DNA of 5,563 nt from NCBI GenBank assembly GCA_013362835.1, contig JABFVJ010000471.1:1-5563 (forward strand). The letters are read 5' to 3'. Origin of the DNA: Nonomuraea sp. (GTDB lineage: Bacteria > Actinomycetota > Actinomycetes > Streptosporangiales > Streptosporangiaceae). Made by a program: the position numbers and the translations under genes. The number at the start of each line of letters is the position of its first letter. Within the stretch, counting starts at the first letter, position 1. The notes under the pieces are model-generated. The model made no database searches and was not told where the DNA came from. It saw nothing but the letters and a program-made list of their open reading frames with translations. Below are positions 5,492 through 5,563 of this stretch, piece by piece.

Positions 5492-5563
5492 GTGACGAGG
5501 GAAGTACGCGCTTTTGCGGTAACTGTCCTCATACTCGCCGCTCTCGGAGTCCTCGCCGGGCTG
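5492..5563 (+). CDS. N-terminus of an exported or membrane protein (partial)
   Basis: Only 24 codons are visible before the right edge. They begin MTREVRAF and continue as a hydrophobic run (AVTVLILAALGVLAGL). Two Arg residues before the hydrophobic segment make this look like a signal peptide or first transmembrane helix facing outward. No cleavage site or lipobox is reached. The start is GTG 5492, supported by a strong ribosome site; GTG 5477 in the same frame is possible but less likely. It diverges from murA with 63 bp between start codons. I do not recognise the family from so short a piece and assign no function. Confidence 0.6.
   Translation, partial: MTREVRAFAVTVLILAALGVLAGL

Overview
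The window looks like chromosomal DNA from a high-GC actinomycete. GC content is very high, codons strongly prefer G/C in third position, GTG and TTG starts are common, and several promoters sit so close to their start codons that the mRNAs look leaderless. Protein style (MurA with Asp at the fosfomycin site, a large class A penicillin-binding protein, an Fsr-like exporter paired with an AraC regulator) fits the Streptosporangiales or Streptomyces side of the Actinomycetota. The genus cannot be fixed from this sequence alone.

Layout, left to right. Positions 1-495 (minus) hold the N-terminal 165 residues of a major facilitator exporter of the fosmidomycin-resistance (Fsr) type, cut by the left edge. 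A 53-bp divergent intergenic region separates it from an AraC-family regulator (549-1289, plus), a likely local controller of the exporter. Next on the plus strand is ybaK (1310-1807), a Cys-tRNA(Pro) deacylase. Its -10 element lies in a perfect inverted repeat that begins in the last codons of the AraC gene. ybaK converges, with only 8 bp between stop codons, on a minus-strand cell-wall operon. That operon is a GTG-started murA (5428-4118) followed after 19 bp by a class A penicillin-binding protein (4098-1816). At the right edge a plus-strand gene begins (5492 onward) that diverges from murA. Only 24 codons are visible, and they resemble a signal peptide or first membrane segment.

Functional logic. 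murA and the penicillin-binding protein bracket peptidoglycan synthesis: the first committed cytoplasmic step, and the final polymerisation and cross-linking outside the membrane. Their close spacing suggests co-expression. The exporter/AraC pair is a separate, probably inducible efflux module, and ybaK is a translation quality-control gene. The genes belong to well-known families and I see no new multi-gene system. The most interesting points are small-scale: two perfect inverted repeats at gene starts, the leaderless promoter geometry, the Cys-to-Asp MurA, and an unusual strongly basic tail on the penicillin-binding protein. There is no RNA gene, CRISPR array, insertion sequence or non-coding stretch longer than about 65 bp.
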